NCBI RefSeq assembly: GCF_910594005.1
Contig: NC_057816.1
Span: 27,297,797 to 27,361,796 of the forward strand
Source: Cervus elaphus
Lineage: Eukaryota > Chordata > Mammalia > Artiodactyla > Cervidae
Length of the DNA: 64,000 bases
Reading direction: 5' to 3'
The notes beneath the pieces are model-generated. The model saw only the letters and a list, made by a program, of their open reading frames with translations, did no database searches and had not been told where the DNA came from. Within the stretch, counting starts at the first letter, position 1, and the number at the start of each line of letters is the position of its first letter. This document shows positions 9,240-20,100 of this stretch, one piece after another. The position numbers were made by a program, and so were the translations under genes.

Positions 9240-10230
9240 ATACCAAGAATTAAACTTATTGACATTGTTTTCATCATTATACAACATTGACTGTGTTCTC
9301 AAGGGCCCTCCTCACCCCAGGGACTGATCACTTTATCATATTCTAGTCCATCATCTATATTAGCCCAACCTGCCCTAGAGCTTTCTCAAGTCTGAGCTAC
9401 CTACAAGTTCCCCTATCTGACAAGGAGGACATTCCTAGCCAACATTTATTAGCACTTGACTTTATTCAACACAGAGTTCCCAAAATAGGAGCCCTAAATT
9501 AATTCCACCATTTTTACTGTCTTATACTGCAGCTTTAATTCAGTGTAAAAAATAGCTAGAGGTAAAAGAACACATTTAATTAAATATTGTATGCAGCTGA
9601 TGAATGTATACAAAAGCATCACCCAAGGGGTATAGATTTTTATAATGAGTTTCTTTCTGTGACTTTCTTTGACTTCCAACCCCATTTGAACTTCTGCTTA
9701 AAAGGCCAGATTGCTCTTCCCTCTACTTTCGATTTCACAATAGGCTTTCCTGGAAGAGCTGAGTTGGTCCCACTTGCTGTTAGCACAGCAGGGTACATCC
9801 TCAAGATGCTTCAAATCTCACAGTTATCCTGGACTGCTGGAACAATTCTTGACTACCTTAATGAGACTCAGCACCCCAGCCCTGATGTCAGAATGAAGCT
9901 TTTCCTAAAGAGTTCAAGCACCGTCTCCTGAAGATCTTATTCTTTGCCATATTGTCAGTAAAAAGATAACATTTCCCATAATCCAATGACCTTGAGTTTA
10001 CTAAGGAAGTTAACTAAAACTCAGTAAACATGCCTATATTTTCACTGACAACCAAAGACAACCAAAGACAAACCAAAGACACAGATCACATGAAACATAG
10101 TTTCATGATGCCATTTATTCTTTTGAGACAGTCTCTCCTCACCTCTATCTCCATAAATCCATTTTAATGAATTGCTCTGTGACTGTACATATAAAAAACT
10201 TCTTCATATGCAAGCTATTGTTCAAGAATT
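9240..10230. other. Unannotated stretch with a 114-codon open frame
   Basis: No known repeat is recognised. The plus frame 9587-9931 is one of the longest not explained by a transposable element. Its product has no motif I recognise, no strong start context and no paired exon, and it is probably chance. A short tandem of ACCAAAGACA-like units sits at 10049-10083. Confidence 0.5.
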
Positions 10231-10440
10231 CAACTTCCCAGGTGGCTCAATTGGTAAAGAACCTGCCGGCAAGGCAGGAGACCCAGGTTCGATCCCTGGG
10301 TTAGGAAGATCCTCTGGAGAAGGAAATGGCAACACACTCCAGTATTGCTGCTTGGAGAATCCCAAGGACAGAGGAGCCTGGCAGGCTGCAATCCCTGGTG
10401 TCACAAAGAGTCGGACATGACTGAGCAAATAACACACACA
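10231..10440 (+). mobile_element. Bov-tA SINE
   Basis: A tRNA-derived head (CCAGGTGGCTCAATTGGTAA, B-box-like GGTTCGATCC) leads to the BovB-like tail (CACAAAGAGTCGGACATGAC). It is nearly full length. Its B-box is well preserved, so residual Pol III promoter character is possible. No clear TSD. Confidence 0.94.
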
Positions 10441-10597
10441 ATAATTTAGTGCAAGAAAAATTCACTGGTTTGAGAGAGGACAGTGTATCCTGGTGGAGAC
10501 TGTGGCCTGATAGTGTCACCTTTAGTAAAATTATCATTCAGGGTGATCATGTGGAAGGTAGAGGAGTACTGTCCCCAGGTGGGAATAGTAAGGCATA

Positions 10598-10800
10598 AAG
10601 TGTTAGTCACTCAGTCATGTCTGACTTTGTGACCCCATGGGCTGTAGCTTGCCAGGCTCCTCTGTCCATGGGGCTTCTCCAGGGAAGAATACTGAAGTGG
10701 GTTGCCACTCCCTTCTCCAGGGAATCTTTCTGACCCAAGGATCAAACCTATGTCTCCCACATTGGCAGGGAAATTTTAACAGTCTAAGCAACCAAGGAAG
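10598..10800 (-). mobile_element. Bov-tA SINE, antisense
   Basis: On the plus strand it begins GTGTTAGTCACTCAGTCATG, the reverse complement of the SINE tail, and ends in a decayed tRNA head (AAGCAACCAAGGAAG). It immediately precedes an antisense BovB tail. Confidence 0.92.
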
Positions 10801-11072
10801 TGAACTTTCAGTTCAGCTCAGTTCAGTCACTCAGTCGTGTCTGACTCTTTGCGACCCCATGAATCGCAGCACACCAGGCCTCCCTGTCCATCACCAACTC
10901 CCAGAGTTTACTCAAACTCATGTCCATCGAGTCAGTGATGCCATCCAGCCATCTCATCCTCTGTCATCCCCTTTTCCTTCTGCCCCCAATCCCTCCCAGC
11001 ATCAGAGTCTTTTCCAATGAGTCAGTTCTTCCCATCAGGTGGCCAAAGTATTGGAGTTTCAGAATGAACTTT
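10801..11072 (-). mobile_element. BovB 3' end, antisense, with 8-bp TSD
   Basis: The body 10809-11064 is the last ~255 bases of BovB in reverse (TCAGTCGTGTCTGACTCTTT ... CATCAGGTGGCCAAAGTATT). TGAACTTT occurs at 10801-10808 and again at 11065-11072, a perfect 8-bp TSD. Confidence 0.92.
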
Positions 11073-11291
11073 AGGTAGGGTTATAATATAAAATCTTGCT
11101 TTAATCAACATAAATGCCTATTTTACTTATCCCAATTTACTAACCATCCAAAGAATTTTTTTAAAAATTCATTTGTGGTAACTCCTTTTTTAAAAGAAAA
11201 AAAAATTACCTCATTGAAATAATAGCTGGAACTTTTTTGTTTTTTCAAAGTTTTTCTGCTGATATCCTTACTTGTTCTTATTAGCATCTGT

Positions 11292-12157
11292 AAAGTCCAT
11301 TAAAATCAAGTGAAATGCCAAGCTGGATGAAGGACAAGCTAGAATCAAGATTTCCAGGAGAAATATCAATAACCTCAGATATGCAGATGACACCACCCTT
11401 ATGGCAAAAAGCAAAGAGGAACTGAGGAGTATCTTGATGAAAGTGAAAGAGGAGAGTGAAAATACTGGCTTAAAACTCAGCATCCAAAAAACTAAGATCA
11501 TGGCATCAGGGCCCATCACTTCATGGCAAACAGACGGGGAAACAATGGAAACATTGAGCGACTTTATTCTCTTGTGCTCCAAACTCACTGCAGATGGTGA
11601 CTGCAGCCATGAAATTAAAAGACACTTGCTCTTGGAAGGAAAGATAGGACCAACCTAGACAGTATATTAAAAAGCAGAGACATTACTTTTCTGACAAAGG
11701 TCTGTCTAATCAAAGCTATGGTGTTTCCAGTAGTCATGTATGGATGTGAGATTTGGACTATAAAGAAAGCTGAGCTTATGTTTTTGAACTGTGGTGTTGG
11801 AGAAGACTCTTGAGAGTCCCTTGGACTGCAAGGAGATCCAACCAGTCCATCCTAAAGGAAATCAGTCCTGAATATTCATTGGAAGGACTGATGCTGAAGC
11901 TGAAATTCCAATACTTTGGCCACCTGATGTGAAGAACTGACTCTTTGGAAAAGACCCGATGCTGGGAAAGATTGAAGGCAGAAGGAGAGGGGACAACAGA
12001 GAATGAGACTGATTGGATAGCATCATCGACTCAATGGATATGAGTCTGAGCAAGCTCCAGGAGTTGGTGAAGGACAGGGAAGCCTGGCGTGCTGCAGTCC
12101 ATGGGTTTGCAAGGAGTCAGATATGACTGAGCGACTGAACTGAACTGAAAGCCCATT
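11292..12157 (+). mobile_element. BovB LINE, 3' 0.85 kb
   Basis: The body runs about 11302-12147. It starts just upstream of the reverse-transcriptase active site, whose Y-A-D-D codons are intact at 11380-11391, and ends with the GACTGAACTGAACTGAAA tail. A candidate 10-bp TSD is AAAGTCCATT (11292-11301) and AAAGCCCATT (12148-12157). The open frame 11401-11658 is cut by a frameshift. Confidence 0.92.
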
Positions 12158-12767
12158 GACAAGGCCTCAGTGAAGCTTCCTAACCCAGTTTTTCTCATTC
12201 AGAAAAGTTGCTAAGTTAATTTGACTTTTATAGGTACGAACAAACTGGCTGTTTACAATGAGAGAACTCTAGCATGGGACTAGTCTAAAAATTCAACTGT
12301 TACTTTTTCTCATACCTGATAGATCACTCAGGCAATCCAGAGTCCAAAACTAAGCTGTGTGATGGGGGTTATAGGAATTGAAAAAAGAATGTTTATTATT
12401 AATATTAGGATTTCACATTTTTTTTAGGTATTCACATATCTAGTCTTGTATTCAAAAAGTTACCCTTTGTCAAAATTGATTATTTCTCAAGACTTATAAG
12501 TCATATTAATCTTAAAATTTGAGATAATGTTGAATTCAATAGTTACCATTACTTTTGATCATTTCACCTTAATTTTTTTCAAATATATTCACTGTTTCAG
12601 CTCTGGAAGTTCATATTATCATAACTCCAATTATTAACTGCATATACTTTGTTCTGGATGCAGCCTTATTAAGTTTAAAATTGAAAACTTCAGAGATGAA
12701 CAGAGTATTTACTAGTCATGAAGATCCTTGGATTGCTATCTTAAACTCATTTATATTAAACAAACCT
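12158..12767. other. Unannotated AT-rich stretch
   Basis: No repeat family, exon or RNA feature is recognised in these ~600 bases. Confidence 0.5.
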
Positions 12768-13003
12768 AATATTTCCTCAGTTTCCTTGGTGGCTCAGTGA
12801 TAAAGAACCTGCCTGCCAATGCAGGAGATAAGGGTTCAATCTCTAGATAGGGAAAATCTCCTGGAGAAGGAAATGGCAACTCACTCCAGTATTCTTGCCT
12901 GGGAAATCCCATGAACAGAGGAACCTGGAGGGCTACAGTTCATGGGGTCACAAAAGAGCCAGGCACAACTTAGCAAATAAATAACAACAAAAAATATTTC
13001 CTC
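12768..13003 (+). mobile_element. Bov-tA SINE with perfect 11-bp TSD
   Basis: The body 12779-12992 carries the tRNA head (TCCTTGGTGGCTCAGTGATA) and a tail ending GCACAACTTAGCAAATAAAT. AATATTTCCTC flanks it at 12768-12778 and 12993-13003. An (AT)n microsatellite follows at 13010-13026. Confidence 0.94.
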
Positions 13004-13371
13004 GTGTTGGATATATATATATATATGGAAGGAAGGAACAAGAAGAGGGTGGTTAGAGACACTTCCTCTCAGGAAAACTGCTGAGAAAAAGGCTCTTCAG
13101 GTGGACTGTTTGCCATCAGTTTTTTAAAAATGTGAACTATGTTTTCAAATTTTCTAAGGGTTGTCATGTGGAAGATGCAATCTGGCTAACTGACCCAGAG
13201 AGCAGGACCAGAGCCAATAAGAGAAAGTGATAGAGAGTTATTTTAACTCAAGATAAAGTAGAAATGCCTAGGGTCAAAGTGCCCCAAATATGGAAGAGAC
13301 TGCAGCAGGTACTAGGAATCATCTTATAGATTACTTCCTATGTACTGAGCACATACTAACCACTTTTACTG

Positions 13372-13760
13372 TAAGTCAGTATTTGAGGTACTGCAATGAA
13401 TTGAAAAATGGGCCCCTCAAAGACAGGCCCATATCCTAGTACCCAGAACCTGTGAAAGGCTCCTTATTGGGAACCTCCAGAGATAGGCTTTTTTAGTTAA
13501 GGATCTTGAGATGAAGAGATAAGGTTGGGCTCTAAAATCAATGACACATGTCATTTTAAGCGACACAGAGTGGAGACGTCTCTATGGAAATGGAGGATGA
13601 GATTGGAGGGATGTGACCGCAAGCCAAGGTAGCCCGGGGAAACTAACAGCCACTAGAGCTGAAAGAGACAAGGAAGGCATCTCCCTTATAGCTTCTGGAG
13701 GGAGGGCAGTCCTGCTGCGGCTTTGACTACAGACTGCCTGCCTGTGTAAGCGTGAGTGAT
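13372..13760 (+). mobile_element. Old LTR-like dispersed repeat (MaLR-like)
   Basis: The sequence follows a familiar mammalian pattern: 'cctagtacccagaacctgtgaa', TTAAGGATCTTGAGATGAAG, ATGTGACCGCAAGCCAAGGT and 'gcttctggagggagggcagtcctgc'. I associate this with MaLR-class LTRs, but the subfamily name is unsure. No internal viral sequence is attached. Confidence 0.5.
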
Positions 13761-13794
13761 CACATGTCTGCTATTTTAAGGAAACTAAAGCTGG

Positions 13795-13960
13795 TACCAA
13801 AGCATGCATTAGCCTAATTTTGCAACTAATGCACAGAGGACCACAGAAGTCAGGAACTTGTTGAAGGTCATACAGCTACAGAGGCAGAACCATGAGTAGG
13901 AGAGAAGCAATTTGACACAGAACTCACATGCCTGAACTTAGAGCTATATTCTTCTCCTGG
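13795..13960 (+). repeat. MIR SINE, plus strand
   Basis: The MIR core and 3' half: GCACAGAGGACCACAGAAGT, then GTTGAAGGTCATACAGCTAC, then AGGCAGAACCATGAG. About 165 bases, strongly diverged. Confidence 0.75.
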
Positions 13961-14802
13961 TATTGCGTTCCCTCTCTCTGATTTCCAGTTGGAGATTGGA
14001 AAACTGCTTGATGCGGCTCAGTTATTAAGTAAGCATAAATGACTAGATTCAGACTTCCTAACACCAGTATGTTGTATCAGAGCTTAGCAATCACACTCTG
14101 ATCCTGAGGTTTCACTTTAATAGCCAATGGTTCAGTTGATTTTCAGTGTTGCCCAAGAATCGATATTTTAAAAAAAGACTTCTCTCCAGTGAATTCTCCT
14201 AGAATATTCATGTTTGGGAATGATAGGACTAGATACCTTTTGCAGTTTTTTGCAGCTATGAGGATGCGTGTCCCATCCCTCTCCTAACCCTCAAGTCATT
14301 TTCTGTCTCCTTTCCCCAAAGTGGGACACAACAGGAGGTGAGGGCTCTTTCATTTTTCTTGTATCATCCATGTGGCCTAGGATTCCAGAGCTGTTCTCTG
14401 TCCTTGTTTCTTTATGAGTGACTATAATGGTCTAAAACATACACTGAATAAGTACACTGTTTTACTACTTTGGTGTTTTGCAATGTAATAAAAGAAGATG
14501 AAATCTGGCCTGACCTAAAAGCAAGGTTAGAGAAAAGGTGCTTGCTTCATGGGCCCACTGATAAGAAGCCTAACAGTCATGAATGGAAACTCACTGTAAA
14601 CAAGAGTCTGAGAAGAGACAAGCCAAGGTACTAGGGCTTAACAGCTTTGGAGTTTTGAGAGCTTTCCAGGATACATCAGAGATTAAAGTTTTTACAGAAA
14701 CATTCCTTTCATATATGTGTAGACTGCAGTTGAATTGGACTCCTAGAACATAACAGTTGAACATTTTAATCGGCAGGATTATTATACTAAAAGTAAGGGA
14801 GT
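13961..14802. other. Unannotated stretch
   Basis: No recognised gene or repeat. Base composition is moderate, and only short chance open frames occur. Confidence 0.5.
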
Positions 14803-15097
14803 AACAGGGGGAACGGAGAAGGCAATGGCACCCCACTCCAGTACTCTTGCCTGGAAAACCCCATGGATGGAGGAGCCTGGTAGGCTGCGGTCCATGGAGT
14901 CGCTAAGAGTCGAACACAACTGAGTGACTTTACTTTCACTTTTCACTTTCATGCATTGGAGAAGGAAATGGCAACCCACTCCAGTGTTCTTGCCTGGAGA
15001 ATCCCAGGGACGGGGGAGCCTGGTGGGCTGCCATCTATGGGGTCGCACAGAATCAGATATGACTGAAGTGACTTAGCAGCAGTAGCAACAGGGGGAA
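14803..15097 (+). mobile_element. Bov-A2 SINE (dimer) with 11-bp TSD
   Basis: Two Bov-A units are joined by the characteristic ACTTTCACTTTTCACTTTCA linker at 14930-14950. The body is 14814-15086 and ends in an AGCAGC-type tail. AACAGGGGGAA occurs at 14803-14813 and 15087-15097 as a perfect TSD. It lacks a tRNA head. Confidence 0.95.
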
Positions 15098-15297
15098 AGA
15101 TTGGGGCATTTCTAAAGGAAACAGGAAGGGCCCAATAGAAAGGGGCAAACTGTGTTTAGTCTTCCTAACCACTCTATTTTAGATCATCGCTTCAGAGACC
15201 ACACTGAACTTGACCAAGGTTGCACAGTTCCTATCCTATGGAGCCTGTTTCAAAGACTATGCTGTTTCTATTGCATCAATGTTTCAATGACTGAGCA

Positions 15298-15465
15298 AGC
15301 ATTGGAATCGCCTGGAGGGCTTGGTAAACCATGGATTACTGGGCCCCATCCCAAGAGTTTCTGACTCAGAAGGTTGGGCAGACCTTGCATGTAGAGCAAG
15401 TTCTCAGCTGATGCAGATGCTGCTGGACCAGGGACCACCCTTTAAGAACAGCTGTGTAATCACAC
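15298..15465 (-). mobile_element. MER5-like hAT nonautonomous element, antisense
   Basis: The plus strand reads GAATCGCCTGGAGGGCTTGG, 'gggccccatcccaagagtttctgactc', GATGCTGCTGGACCAGGGAC and ends near CTTTAAGAACAGCTG. This is the reverse of the MER5A-type hAT-Charlie MITE. Both ends are decayed. Confidence 0.75.
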
Positions 15466-16044
15466 CATTTGGGAGGATCAGAAAATTGTAGCCAGATATT
15501 CCTCTAGTGAAAAAAGTTCCCCAGATAATTTAGACCAGAATTTACAAACTGATAGCATCAGACATGTTTGTTTACCCTCATTTCAAACTTATTTACTTAG
15601 TGGTCAATATTGTAAATCTAGAGATTTTTGGATAAAAATTTTTTTCTGAAAAATGTCATAAGATCTGGCATGGCAAAAATCAATTTAAGCTTGGTATTAG
15701 CTTCCTCTTTGAGGACAAATGTGAACCTTTCTACCGTTTCACATATTTAATTTACCTGCTTTGCTCTACCCTTAAATATGATAGGTGGAATTTATTGGGT
15801 TATTAAATTCAGTTATTAAGTAAATACTTTTATTTGCCTGTGTTGTAAGTGCTTACCTGTATTAACTGTCTAACTCTATACCCCTCTATGAGGCGAGTTT
15901 TACTCAGAGTAAACTAAGGCTGTGGGGAAAAATAAACTAACATGGGGTGAGACATTATAGCAATTTATTTCCACACTCGTGTATATAAATGTAAGCCTTA
16001 TAGGCTATATTATCTTGCAAATGATAGCAAACATACTAGCAGGG
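15466..16044. other. Unannotated AT-rich stretch
   Basis: No feature recognised. Confidence 0.5.
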
Positions 16045-16260
16045 TACTGTTGGTGAGCATTCTACATCTATTAATTCACTTAACCTTTACAACACTGCTA
16101 TGGATCAGTATAATTATTTCCATTTTACTGAAATGGAAACTAAGGCAGAAAAAATTAAGCATCTTGGCTAAGTTCACATAGGTAGTATTAGCAGAACAAA
16201 CAAGTACTTGAATCCAAGCCACCTGACTCCCGAGTCCATACTCTTCACTTTTAATTTCGA
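16045..16260 (+). repeat. MIR SINE, plus strand
   Basis: Follows MIR from 'attaattcacttaacctttacaac' through TTCCATTTTACTGAAATGGA to 'aagtacttgaatccaagccacctgactcc' and the 'cttcac' end. One of the more complete MIRs in the window. Confidence 0.85.
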
Positions 16261-16544
16261 TGGTAGACATTCATGTCTGACTCTGACCTAGACCAATTCC
16301 TCCTTTTTGCAAACAAAAAAAGTGAGTATCTGAGAGGTCAAATGCCTTCATTAGAATTGTGGGATGAGTTAGCAATAGATCATGTTCCTACTCAGGAATA
16401 CCAACAAGTACTCCAACAATGACCCCCAGTGGGAATTTTGGCTATTATTACAACATAAATGGCAAAGAGGTTAAATAAATGTTAATGAGATTCTACTCAT
16501 TGTTTTTAACCTAAATGTGGTCTCAAATGGCATGCCAGTTGTTC

Positions 16545-16790
16545 TCAGCCCTGACTATAGGTTGAAAAGTCTCACTTTGGGATTTTAAAAAACATGATGC
16601 TTCAAGCCCCACCCTAGGACAATTAAATTACTAAAATTAGATTCCTTGAGGGATGGTGTCTAACATATATATGTATATATACACACACACATACACACAC
16701 ACATATGTTTTAATTTTAGGATTCCAGGTGATTCTAATGTGTAGCCAGGATTGAAAAGAATTGAAAAATGCTGAATTACATTACCAGGAT
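16545..16790 (+). mobile_element. MER5-like hAT MITE with internal (TA)/(CA) microsatellite
   Basis: The left end reads GTTGTTCTCAGCCCTGACTA, the middle AAGCCCCACCCTAGGAC, the right end TCCAGGTGATTCTAATGTGT then a decayed CTG terminus. A TA/CA microsatellite (16663-16706) has grown inside it. Confidence 0.7.
16663..16706. repeat. Compound (TA)n(CA)n microsatellite
   Basis: Alternating TA, TATG and CACA units over ~44 bases inside the MER5-like element. Confidence 0.9.
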
Positions 16791-17454
16791 ATGCAGAGTG
16801 GATGCAATAACTGGTGATTAGACATTGATATTATCTCTTTCTGAAGGTTGTATTGGTTCCTGTAAAGATATCTAGTTCCATGTTCAATGCCAACTGCATC
16901 CCTATAACAAATGCAGTAACTGCTTGTTACTGATGTGTGTCCATGAATAATTGAATATTTTTTGCTCCTGCTCCCAATTAACTTCTGTGACTGAAGAGAC
17001 CTGGGCACCTCCTGTAAGAAATAAACAGACTTAATCTGCTAGCTGTTTTTGGTTAATTTCCATGTTTATTACTCTTGCCCCTTGCTCCACCTAATCTGAT
17101 GCTCTTTCTGCTGCTTACATGTGACTGATTTGTTCAGTGATACTGCAGGAAGTGTCCTTTGAAGAACTCTTGAGTCCTCAGACCACCTCTGTTCCTCATG
17201 ACAATTGTATGCTGGGTCATTGTCAGTTCAAAAGTGAAAAAAAATTAGGAAGTTTTGTACACACAAATTCAACTAGACAAGTCATTTCAAGTTCTATTTC
17301 GAGTCATATCCAGTCTTACTGAGGTAACATAATGAGAGTTATCCAAGCAACGCTTTGTCAGCAAAACAACATTAATTTGAATGAGCATTTGTAGAGTACT
17401 TTCTTCCTCTTCTGAAAAATTTTCCACACTTTATTACAGTTATCTTTTTAAGGA

Positions 17455-17660
17455 CTACCTTTTCTGTAAGAATTTAGGCTCTGTAAGTACAGGAACCATG
17501 TCTGTCTTCTTATTATCATGCCCCCAAGTCCTAGCCTATTGTAGGCACTAAATAAACATTTTCTGAACTTATATTTGAATGAATATTTCAGCTAGGCATT
17601 GAAGACAGAATTAAAAACAAGACATGGTTTCTGTCACTGAGGAGCTTATAAGATTAGGAG
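17455..17660 (+). mobile_element. L2 LINE 3' end
   Basis: Carries the L2 3' signature: 'ggctctgtaagtacaggaaccatgtctgtc', 'tattgtaggcactaaataaacatt', GAATGAATATTTC. The last part (17590-17660) resembles a second common ancient motif ('ctgtcactgaggagcttataag'). Confidence 0.7.
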
Positions 17661-17699
17661 AGAAACACAAACATTTAAGAATTATAATCTGACATGGTC

Positions 17700-17777
17700 C
17701 AGTTCAGTTCAGTCACTCAGTCGTGTCTGACTCTTTGCGACCCCATGGACTGCGGTTGCCAGGCGTTCCTCTCCATG
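17700..17777 (-). mobile_element. Very short antisense BovB tail
   Basis: About 78 bases from AGTTCAGTTCAGTCACTCAG to the 'ggttgccaggcgttcctctccatg' block, the reverse of a BovB or Bov-A 3' end. TGACATG occurs on both sides (about 17691-17697 and 17776-17782), a possible 7-bp TSD. Confidence 0.85.
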
Positions 17778-17818
17778 ACATGCTTAGGGCTTTAATAAAC
17801 GTATGTATAAAGAAGGAA

Positions 17819-18045
17819 GGGGCTTCCCATGTGGTACAGTGGTAAAGAATCCACCTGTCAATATAGGAGACACAGGAGACTTGGGTTTGATTCCCGGGTT
17901 GGGAAGATTCCCTGGAGTAAGAAATGGCAACTCACTCTATTATCCTTGCCTGGAAAATTCCATGGATGGAGGAGTCCGGCAGACTACAGTCCGTGGGGTT
18001 GCAGACAGTCGGACCCAGCTGAGTGACTGAGCAGGCACGCACACA
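17819..18045 (+). mobile_element. Bov-tA SINE
   Basis: GGGGCTTCCCATGTGGTACA head, B-box-like GGTTTGATTCC, and the tail 'cagtcggacccagctgagtgac'. The head has a duplicated GGAGACACAGGAGAC stretch near 17867-17881, a local slip absent from the other copies. Confidence 0.93.
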
Positions 18046-18469
18046 GGAAGAAGGGGAGGGCTGTTGCATGGTAACAATCTATACAGCAAATCTGTCCTTA
18101 GAGTAGGAGCAACCATAAAAGTTAAAATTTCTTGGATGTACTTTATGTTATAAATTTTAACCCAGGACCAAGTAAATACATAATTCTCAAGCCAAACTAA
18201 ACTTTAAAAATTGATCCTTAAAGTCAGGGAAAAAGAAAAAAAGCAAATGACCCTAAGTATAGGTTAATTTAATGGAATAGCAACACAGAGGAACTATTGA
18301 AAAATTATTTTGAAAGCCCAGGCATTTGAGTGTACATACTTAGTTCAATATACCAGCAATGGTCTTGTGTTGGTTTACCTTTTTCACCCTCTGTGATATC
18401 TTATTGCAGAGTCAATCCTCAGTTTTCTCATGCTTCCCTGTGTCAATGCCCTTGGATGCATGCTTTGAC
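18046..18469. other. Unannotated stretch
   Basis: No feature recognised. Confidence 0.5.
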
Positions 18470-18657
18470 AAAAGCAGTCGTGTCCAACTCTTTGAGACTT
18501 CATGGACTGTAACCTGCCAGGTTCCTCTATCCACAGGATTTCCCAGGCAGAAATACTGAAGTGGGTTGCCATTTCCTTCTCCAGGGGATCTTTCAGACCC
18601 ACAGATCGAAATTACATCTCTTGCACTGCAGGCGGATTCTTTCCCCCTGAGCCACCA
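18470..18657 (-). mobile_element. Bov-tA SINE, antisense
   Basis: Starts with the reversed tail (CAGTCGTGTCCAACTCTTTG) and ends in the reversed tRNA head (CCCCCTGAGCCACCAG). The last bases of the head are missing. It abuts an LTR-like repeat. Confidence 0.92.
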
Positions 18658-18664
18658 GTAAAGA

Positions 18665-18970
18665 TACAGTGCTGGGGCTGCAGAAGCAGACTATCACTAG
18701 CTGGGTGGTTTAAACAACAAATGCTTCTTATACCACAATTATGAGAGTTAGAAGTCTGAGATCAAGATGTCAGCTAGTCCATGCTTTCTTTGAAGGTTCT
18801 AGGAAAGGATCTTTTCCTGGCCTCTCTTTTAGCTTCTGAGAATTTCCTGGCTTATGGCAGCATAATTCTAATTTTTATATGGTGTTCTCTGTGTATGTGT
18901 ATCTGTCTCTAAATCTCCCCCTTTCATAAGGCATACTGAATTAGGTCATGCTTATAAGGCCTTATTGCAA
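18665..18970 (-). mobile_element. Old LTR-like repeat, antisense, left part
   Basis: Plus-strand blocks 'gctgggtggtttaaacaacaaatgcttctta', 'gagagttagaagtctgagatcaagatgtc' and 'tttcctggcctctctttt' are the reverse of a common mammalian LTR-like repeat. It is interrupted by an L1 and continues at 19556-19705. Subfamily unsure. Confidence 0.55.
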
Positions 18971-19555
18971 ATACCATATGATATCACTTATAAGTGAAAT
19001 CTAAAATATGACATGCGTGCATACATGCTAAGTCACTTCAGTCGTGTCTCTTTGTGACCCTATGGACTGTAGTCCATGGGATTCTCCAAGCAAGAACACT
19101 GGAGTGGGTTGCCATTTCCTACTCCAGGGAGTCTTCCCCACCCAAGGATCAAACCTGTGTCTCTTATATCTCCTGAACTGCCAGGCAGGTTCTTTACCAC
19201 TAGCACTATCTGGGAAGCCCCGGAATATGGCATAAATGAGCCTATCTATGAAACAGGAACAAACTCATAGACATAGAGAGCAGACTTGTGGTTGCCAAGG
19301 CAGAGAAGGGGAAGGGGGAGGTATACACTGCGAGACTGAGGTTGGAAGATGAAATTATTACATTTAGAGTGAATAAACAATAAGGTCCTACTGTATAGCA
19401 CAGGGAATTATATCCAATATCCTATGATAAGACATAAAGAAAAGATATTAAATGTGTATATAACTGAGTCACTTTACTATATATAACTGAGTCACTTTAC
19501 TATACAGCAGAGATTGGCACATTTTAAATCAACTATACATCAATAAAAAGACATT
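18971..19555 (+). mobile_element. L1 3' end, interrupted by a SINE
   Basis: The left piece 18971-19014 (ATACCATATGATATCACTTA) and right piece 19224-19555 (AGGTCCTACTGTATAGCACA, AAATCAACTATACATCAATA) form one L1 3' end. A 23-24-base unit, TATATAACTGAGTCACTTTA, is tandemly duplicated at about 19457-19504. It sits inside the antisense LTR-like repeat. Confidence 0.85.
19005..19233 (-). mobile_element. Bov-tA SINE, antisense, with 10-bp TSD
   Basis: The body 19015-19223 runs from the reversed tail (CTAAGTCACTTCAGTCGTGT) to the reversed tRNA head (ATCTGGGAAGCCCCG). AATATGACAT (19005-19014) and AATATGGCAT (19224-19233) flank it with one mismatch. It lies inside an L1, itself inside an LTR-like repeat. 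Confidence 0.93.
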
Positions 19556-19705
19556 GGATTAGAAGGTCATATTGCATTAGGGTCCCACTTTACTCCAGGA
19601 TGATTTCAGCTTAATTTAACTGATTATATCTGCAACAAATTTAATTCCAATGAAGTTCACACTCTGAGGTATTTGAGGGGATGGTCAGGACTTCAACCTA
19701 TGAAT
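19556..19705 (-). mobile_element. Old LTR-like repeat, antisense, right part
   Basis: Plus-strand blocks GGTCATATTGCATTAGGGTC, 'ctgattatatctgcaacaaattt' and 'tcaggacttcaacctatgaatt' continue the element begun at 18665. The L1 at 18971-19555 separates the halves. Confidence 0.5.
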
Positions 19706-19714
19706 TAACAGAAA

Positions 19715-20100
19715 TAATTAAACCCACGACACTTGTTTTGGACAATGAGATGATAGCAAATTTAAAAAAGCAGAGATTTGAAAAGTGCTTGTGCTTTGGA
19801 ACTTGCTCTGTTACTGCCTTTAAAGAACTCCCACTAGCACCATGTAAACAAGTGTCGACTAGTCTGCTGGATGATGAGAAAACCAGGACCTTGTTGCCCC
19901 CATGACAAATTTACAACTAACCTCCTTTAGCAGAGACACTCAGCTGGCTGGCAGCTGACCTCGGTGAGACAGTCTAGGAGATTAGCAGAACCACCAAGCT
20001 AAACTCAAGTCAAATCACATTTTGAGTTGAAAGAAGTCTGTTGTTTTAAGACACAAATTTTGCAATGTTTTGTTATACAACAGCGGACAACTTATTGTGT
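19715..20100 (+). mobile_element. MaLR-type LTR (MLT1-like)
   Basis: Blocks 'gaaaagtgcttgtgctttggaacttgctctg', GTCTGCTGGATGATGAGAAA, AGCAGAACCACC and TCTGTTGTTTTAAGACACAA with 'tgttatacaacag' match the order expected of an MLT1-class LTR. The open frame 19681-19905 within it has no coding meaning. Confidence 0.6.

Noticed and set aside
9587..9931. 114-codon plus-strand open frame in non-repeat DNA
   Set aside because: No recognisable domain, no codon or splice evidence, and length within chance expectation for 64 kb. A tblastn search with no mammalian hit would confirm rejection.
10231..10440. tRNA-like head with a preserved B-box
   Set aside because: It belongs to a Bov-tA SINE. The body and tail are SINE, and no complete cloverleaf with anticodon arm and acceptor stem is present, so it is not a tRNA gene.
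19457..19504. Short regular repeat considered as a CRISPR-like array
   Set aside because: Only two adjacent units without spacers, within an L1 3' end; a simple tandem slip in a eukaryotic genome.
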